NCBI RefSeq assembly: GCF_002214185.1
Contig: NZ_CP022161.1
Coordinates: forward strand, 1,364,001-1,428,000
Direction of reading: 5' to 3'
Source: Streptomyces capitiformicae
GTDB lineage: Bacteria > Actinomycetota > Actinomycetes > Streptomycetales > Streptomycetaceae
Length of the DNA: 64,000 bases
The notes under the pieces were generated by a model, which ran no database searches, was not told the DNA's origin, and worked only from the letters and a program-made list of their open reading frames with translations. The translations under genes were made by a program, and so were the position numbers. This document shows, piece after piece, positions 60,700 through 64,000 of this stretch (position 1 is its first letter; each line of letters opens with the position of its first letter).

Positions 60700-62301
60700 A
60701 CCCTGGCGCGCAACCCCGTCATCCGCGGCTTCGCCCCGGACCCCTCGCTGATCCGCGTCGACGACTGGTACTACGTCGCCACCAGCTCGTTCGAGTGGTT
60801 CCCGACGATCCCGCTGCACCGCTCCAGGGACCTGGCGACCTGGGAATACGCCGGCCATGTACGCGGCGCTGTCCCGGGCGGCTCCCTGGCGGGCGTCCCC
60901 GACTCGGCGGGCATCTGGGCGCCGTCGCTGAGCTGGGACGGCGAGCGTTTCTGGGTCGTCTACACGATCGTGCGATCGGTCGGCACGCGGTACTTCGACC
61001 TGGACACGTACGTCAGTACGGCCTCGGCGGTGGACGCGGAGTGGACCGCGCCGAGGCGGGTCGCGAGCCACGGCTTCGACCCCGCCCTCTTCCACCACGA
61101 GGGCCGGCTGTGGCTGCTCAACATGCAGAGCGACCACCGCCCGGGCGGCAAGCGGTTCGACGGGATCGTCCTGACGGAGCTGGACCGTGCCACGCTGCGC
61201 CCGCTGGGCAGGACCCATCTGCTGCTCCAGCACGGCAAGTTGGTCGAGGGCCCGAAGCTGCTGGTCCGCGACGGCTGGTTCTACCTGGTGCTCGCCGAGG
61301 GCGGCACCGGTTTCGAGCACGGGGTGCGCGTGGCGCGCAGCCGCGCCCTGACCGGCCCGTACGAACTGGACGATCTGCCTCTGCTGACGACCCGGGACGA
61401 TCCGAAGGTGCCGCTCCAGAAGGCCGGCCACGCCGAGTTGGTCGAGACCCCGGACGGCGAGTGGTTCCTCAGCCATCTCACCGCCCGGCCGCTGCACACC
61501 GAGCAGGGCATGCGATGTCCGCTCGGCCGGGAGACCGCCGTCCAGGCCGTGGCCTGGGACGACGACGGCTGGCCCCGGCTGCGGCAGGGGGGTTGGCATC
61601 CGGCGGTCGAGGTGGAGGTGCCGACGGTCACGGGCGCGGCGCCCGCAGTTACGCCGTCCGATGGCGACGGCTGCCTGGCCTGGCCGTGGAGCAGTCTGCG
61701 GGCCGAGGCGGACGCGTCCTGGGCCGACACCGGCGCCCGGCCCGGCTGGATCCGGTTGCGTGGGCGGCAGGGTCCCGAGTCGCTGTGGGACCAGAGCCTG
61801 TTGGCCCAGCGGCTCACCGAGCACCGGGCGGAGGTGGAGGTGACGGTCGAGGCGAACCCCCGGTCCTTCACCGAGGCCGCCGGTCTGCTGCTCTGGTACA
61901 ACACCACCTCGTACCTCACCCTCGACCTGACCTGGGCCGAGCCGGAGGGCGAACCCCAGCGGGGCCAGCAGTGGCGGGGCGGCGGCCGTACTGTGCTCAG
62001 CCTGGTCGAGAGCGACGAGGAGGGCGCCCGGCAGGTGGCCGTCGTCGAGGTCGAGCCAGGGCGACCGATCACTCTGGGAGCGACCGTCGACGGCGCCGAG
62101 GCCCGCTTCTGGTACCTCCGCGACGGCCGGCGTACCCATGTCGGACCGGTCCTGGACTTCAGCCGCCTCTCTGACGACTACGGCTCCAAGCTGCGCTTCA
62201 CGGGCGCGTTCGCGGGCATCCACGCCCAGGATCTCGTCAACGCGGCGTTCACCGCGGACTTCAGCGGCTTTCGGGCGACATTCGGCCCGGCCGAGGTGTG
62301 A
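60697..62301 (+). CDS. Intracellular GH43 beta-xylosidase/alpha-L-arabinofuranosidase
   Basis: A 534-residue protein without signal peptide. The five-bladed propeller carries base Asp15 (A-P-D-P-S-L), the second Asp128 (H-G-F-D-P-A-L-F) and acid Glu184 (L-V-E-G-P-K). Residues about 330-534 form the concanavalin-like C-terminal domain typical of GH43 xylosidases (A-A-G-L-L-L-W-Y-N-T-T-S-Y). Both xylosidase and arabinofuranosidase activity occur in this group. It starts at GTG 60697 with GGGAG eight bases before, and directly follows the importer, so it probably cleaves the imported oligosaccharides. Confidence 0.92.
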   Translation: MTLARNPVIRGFAPDPSLIRVDDWYYVATSSFEWFPTIPLHRSRDLATWEYAGHVRGAVPGGSLAGVPDSAGIWAPSLSWDGERFWVVYTIVRSVGTRYFDLDTYVSTASAVDAEWTAPRRVASHGFDPALFHHEGRLWLLNMQSDHRPGGKRFDGIVLTELDRATLRPLGRTHLLLQHGKLVEGPKLLVRDGWFYLVLAEGGTGFEHGVRVARSRALTGPYELDDLPLLTTRDDPKVPLQKAGHAELVETPDGEWFLSHLTARPLHTEQGMRCPLGRETAVQAVAWDDDGWPRLRQGGWHPAVEVEVPTVTGAAPAVTPSDGDGCLAWPWSSLRAEADASWADTGARPGWIRLRGRQGPESLWDQSLLAQRLTEHRAEVEVTVEANPRSFTEAAGLLLWYNTTSYLTLDLTWAEPEGEPQRGQQWRGGGRTVLSLVESDEEGARQVAVVEVEPGRPITLGATVDGAEARFWYLRDGRRTHVGPVLDFSRLSDDYGSKLRFTGAFAGIHAQDLVNAAFTADFSGFRATFGPAEV

Positions 62302-62466
62302 GGACGAGAAGGGCGATTCTTGTTCGAGGTTTCGAAAGTTTTGACCTGGACGGTCCTTTGAATCACCGCTTCTTCCCGCCGTCTTGAGTTGGCCTTAACG
62401 TAGGAAGCGCTTGCTATTCGAAAATTTCACCGGCCCTCGGGACGGGGCCTGAGAGGTGGAGTCGCG
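62302..62466 (+). promoter_or_regulatory. Control region of the fourth LacI gene with AAGCGCTT operator candidate
   Basis: AAGCGCTT (62405-62412, flanked by GG and GC) is a perfect palindrome just downstream of a possible -10 box TAACGT (62396-62401). TTTCGAAA (62330-62337) and TTCGAAAATTTC (near 62417) add further palindromic CGAA elements. The first motif recurs at 11403. This arrangement suggests autoregulation by the following LacI protein. Confidence 0.5.
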
Positions 62467-63516
62467 ATGGTGCGTGGCGGAAGCGCGACGGCCGGGCCGA
62501 CGCTGGCGGTGGTGGCGCGCGCGGCCGGGGTGTCCGTGCCGACGGCCTCGAAGGTGGTCAACGGCCGCGAGGACGTGGCCCCGGAGACCAGGCGCCGGGT
62601 CACCGAGGCCTTGGACCGGCTCGGCTATGTCCGCAGGCCCAGGTTCGAGGCGTCGAAGCCGTCGCGCATGGTCGACCTGGTGGTCCACTCGCTGGAGAGT
62701 TCCTGGTCGGGCGCGGTGCTGCACGGTGTCGAGCAGGCGGCACACGACGCCGGGCTCGAGTTGGTGGTCTCGGCCGGGCTGACCCGGACCCGCGGCGGCC
62801 GCCCCGAGCGCGGCTGGTTCGACAAACTGACGGCCCGGGGCTCGGCGGGGGTGCTGTTCAACCTGGCCGAACTGTCTCCCGCCCAGTACTCCTGGCTCGC
62901 CCAGCACCGCATCCCGTTCGTGCTGATCGACCCCGTACTCGAACCGCCGCCGGGCGTGGTCTCGGTGGGCGCGGCCAACTGGCAGGGCGGGATGACCGCC
63001 ACCGAGCATCTGCTGGCCCTGGGGCACGAGCGGGTCGCCGTGATCGCCGGGTCCCGGCGCAAGTTGTGCAGCAGCGCCCGCGTCGCCGGCTACCGCTCGG
63101 CGCTCACGGCCGCGGGGATCCCGTACCGGCCGGAGTACGTCCGCTACGGCAACTTCGTCGAGACCACCGCCCACCTCCGTATGCACCAGCTGCTCGACCT
63201 GCCCGAGCCACCGACCGCCGTGTTCGTCTGCTCGGACAGGATGGCGCTCGGTGTGTACGAGGCGCTGGCCGAGCGGGGGCTCAGGGTGCCGGACGACATC
63301 AGCGTGGTCGGTTTCGACGACCTTCCCGAGGCCCGCTGGGCGACACCGGCCCTGACCACGGTCCGCCAGCCGCTCTCCGAGATGGCCTCGACCGCACTGC
63401 GCCTGCTCGTACGGATGATGGAGGGCGAGCGGCCGGAGAGCACGCGCACGGAGTTGTCGACGCGGCTGGTGGAACGGGCCAGTACACATGGTTGTGGTGG
63501 ACCCGAGTTCGGGTGA
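62467..63516 (+). CDS. LacI-family regulator of the second importer/GH43 cluster
   Basis: A 349-residue protein. The helix-turn-helix reads A-V-V-A-R-A-A-G-V-S-V-P-T-A-S-K-V-V-N-G (near 14-33). The sensor domain shows V-L-F-N-L-A-E-L-S-P, F-V-L-I-D-P-V, C-S-D-R-M-A-L-G-V and D-I-S-V-V-G-F-D-D-L. It belongs to the subgroup linked to xylose/arabinose-oligosaccharide operons in Streptomyces rather than to the pair at 43679/53233. GGTGGAG stands six bases before the ATG. Its target is probably the operon 57427-62301. Confidence 0.92.
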   Translation: MVRGGSATAGPTLAVVARAAGVSVPTASKVVNGREDVAPETRRRVTEALDRLGYVRRPRFEASKPSRMVDLVVHSLESSWSGAVLHGVEQAAHDAGLELVVSAGLTRTRGGRPERGWFDKLTARGSAGVLFNLAELSPAQYSWLAQHRIPFVLIDPVLEPPPGVVSVGAANWQGGMTATEHLLALGHERVAVIAGSRRKLCSSARVAGYRSALTAAGIPYRPEYVRYGNFVETTAHLRMHQLLDLPEPPTAVFVCSDRMALGVYEALAERGLRVPDDISVVGFDDLPEARWATPALTTVRQPLSEMASTALRLLVRMMEGERPESTRTELSTRLVERASTHGCGGPEFG

Positions 63517-63619
63517 ACGGTAGGGGCGTGCGACCGTACGCATAGAAATGGCCGTACGGGTGCGCCGGCGGTGTCACCAGCACTGAGCTCCACATGCTCC
63601 ACAGGGAAGGACCTTCGGG

Positions 63620-64000
63620 TTGTCGCACATACGCTCTCCGCAGCTTCCGGGACCGGCACCGGCACCGGACGAGGAAACGGCCCCCGAGGAAACGGCCCCC
63701 GAGGAAGCGGCCCCCGAGGAAGCGGAGAAGGCCGAGGTCGAGGCCAAGGCAGAAGCAGAAAAGGAGCCCGAGCCCGAGTCAGAAGCAGAGCCCGAGTCCG
63801 AGTCCGAGTCCGAGCAACCGCCACCCGCCTCCGGCTGGCGTACCCGGCGCCCCAAGGCCGCGCGGGCGGTGGCCTGGAGCGTCACCGGGCTCTCCCTCCT
63901 CCTCGTCCTCTTCGCGTTGCTCGTGCCGGGCGACATCACCGAGATCACGTTCGGTCGTTTTCTGCGGATCCCGGCGGAGGGGATCCTCGTGGCTGCGCTA
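63620..64000 (+). CDS. N-terminal part of an integral membrane protein with acidic repeat tail (partial)
   Basis: From a TTG at 63620 (AAGGA upstream) 127 codons run to the window edge. Residues about 18-70 are an acidic repeat stretch: P-E-E-T-A and P-E-E-A-A units, then A-E-A-E and E-S-E-S-E. After a basic patch (W-R-T-R-R-P-K-A-A-R) comes a transmembrane segment (W-S-V-T-G-L-S-L-L-L-V-L-F-A-L-L-V) and the beginning of another. The start of the membrane part resembles Streptomyces sulfatase-type membrane phosphohydrolases, but too little is present to be sure. Confidence 0.7.
   Translation, partial: MSHIRSPQLPGPAPAPDEETAPEETAPEEAAPEEAEKAEVEAKAEAEKEPEPESEAEPESESESEQPPPASGWRTRRPKAARAVAWSVTGLSLLLVLFALLVPGDITEITFGRFLRIPAEGILVAAL
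63678..63740 (+). repeat. 15-bp coding repeats of the acidic tail
   Basis: GAGGAAACGGCCCCC and near copies follow each other about four times and encode repeated E-E-T/A-A-P units at the N-terminus of the membrane protein. Slippage could change the number of units. Confidence 0.7.

Noticed and set aside
59791..62223. 810-codon leftward frame across permease and GH43 genes
   Set aside because: Antisense shadow. The plus-strand genes have full family motifs and operon spacing.

Overview
The window reads as Streptomyces chromosome. GC content is very high with G/C-rich third codon positions, many starts are GTG or TTG, secreted enzymes often carry twin-arginine signals, several promoters look leaderless (TAnnnT, 6-7 nt, ATG), and regulators include an ECF41-type sigma factor, SpoIIE-type phosphatases and LacI proteins. 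No rRNA, tRNA, CRISPR array or prophage was seen. About 50 genes are called, and most belong to plant cell-wall (mainly pectin-type) polysaccharide use.

Layout. 1-8.5 kb: the start of a secreted protein, a Tat-exported PHP-domain protein with a histidine-rich leader coupled to a small unknown protein, a divergent secreted EEP phosphodiesterase with a jacalin-like domain, a TetR regulator, a secreted protein of unknown function, and a GAF/PAS/PP2C phosphatase. 8.5-16.4 kb: a rhamnogalacturonan block made of a DUF2264 protein, a rhamnogalacturonan acetylesterase, a divergent PL4 rhamnogalacturonan lyase and a large beta-helix (GH28-like) protein with a DNRLRE module. 16.8-25.8 kb: LacI regulator, GH2 beta-galactosidase, sugar-binding lipoprotein, two permeases and GH51 arabinofuranosidase, a likely (arabino)galactan-oligosaccharide uptake system. 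25.8-29.1 kb: an accessory patch with an integrase remnant, a 140-bp MITE-like inverted-repeat element, a methyltransferase, a VOC protein, a broken GNAT gene and a DUF1062 protein. 29.2-34.1 kb: two GH43 enzymes (galactanase-type with ricin lectin; arabinan-type) and a cell-surface repeat protein.

34.2-43.6 kb is largely regulatory or housekeeping: a FAD oxidoreductase with an ECF41 sigma factor, homocysteine methyltransferase, an orphan ABC ATPase with a degenerate signature motif, a secreted three-repeat protein, a PAS/GAF/PP2C/ATPase signalling protein, a small LuxR regulator, and a sigma factor ending in an H-x3-C-x2-C motif. 43.7-54.3 kb holds a leftward operon (a small Ig-like protein, two alginate-lyase-family proteins, a carboxylesterase) flanked by two related LacI regulators and a divergent 2-hydroxyacid dehydrogenase. 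The same 11-bp palindromic site lies at the first LacI promoter and ahead of the lyase operon. 54.3-56.9 kb: an Lrp/AsnC regulator translationally coupled to glutamine-dependent NAD synthetase. 57.4-63.5 kb: a second sugar ABC importer, a GH43 glycosidase and a fourth LacI regulator. The window ends inside a membrane-protein gene.

Reading as a whole: secreted lyases, esterases and GH43 enzymes cut pectin backbones and arabinan/galactan side chains outside the cell, two binding-protein-dependent importers take up oligosaccharides, and GH2, GH51 and GH43 enzymes without signal peptides finish them inside. Neither importer has its own ATPase gene here, so a shared ATPase such as MsiK is assumed. 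Functions come from recognised motifs and context; no database search was run.
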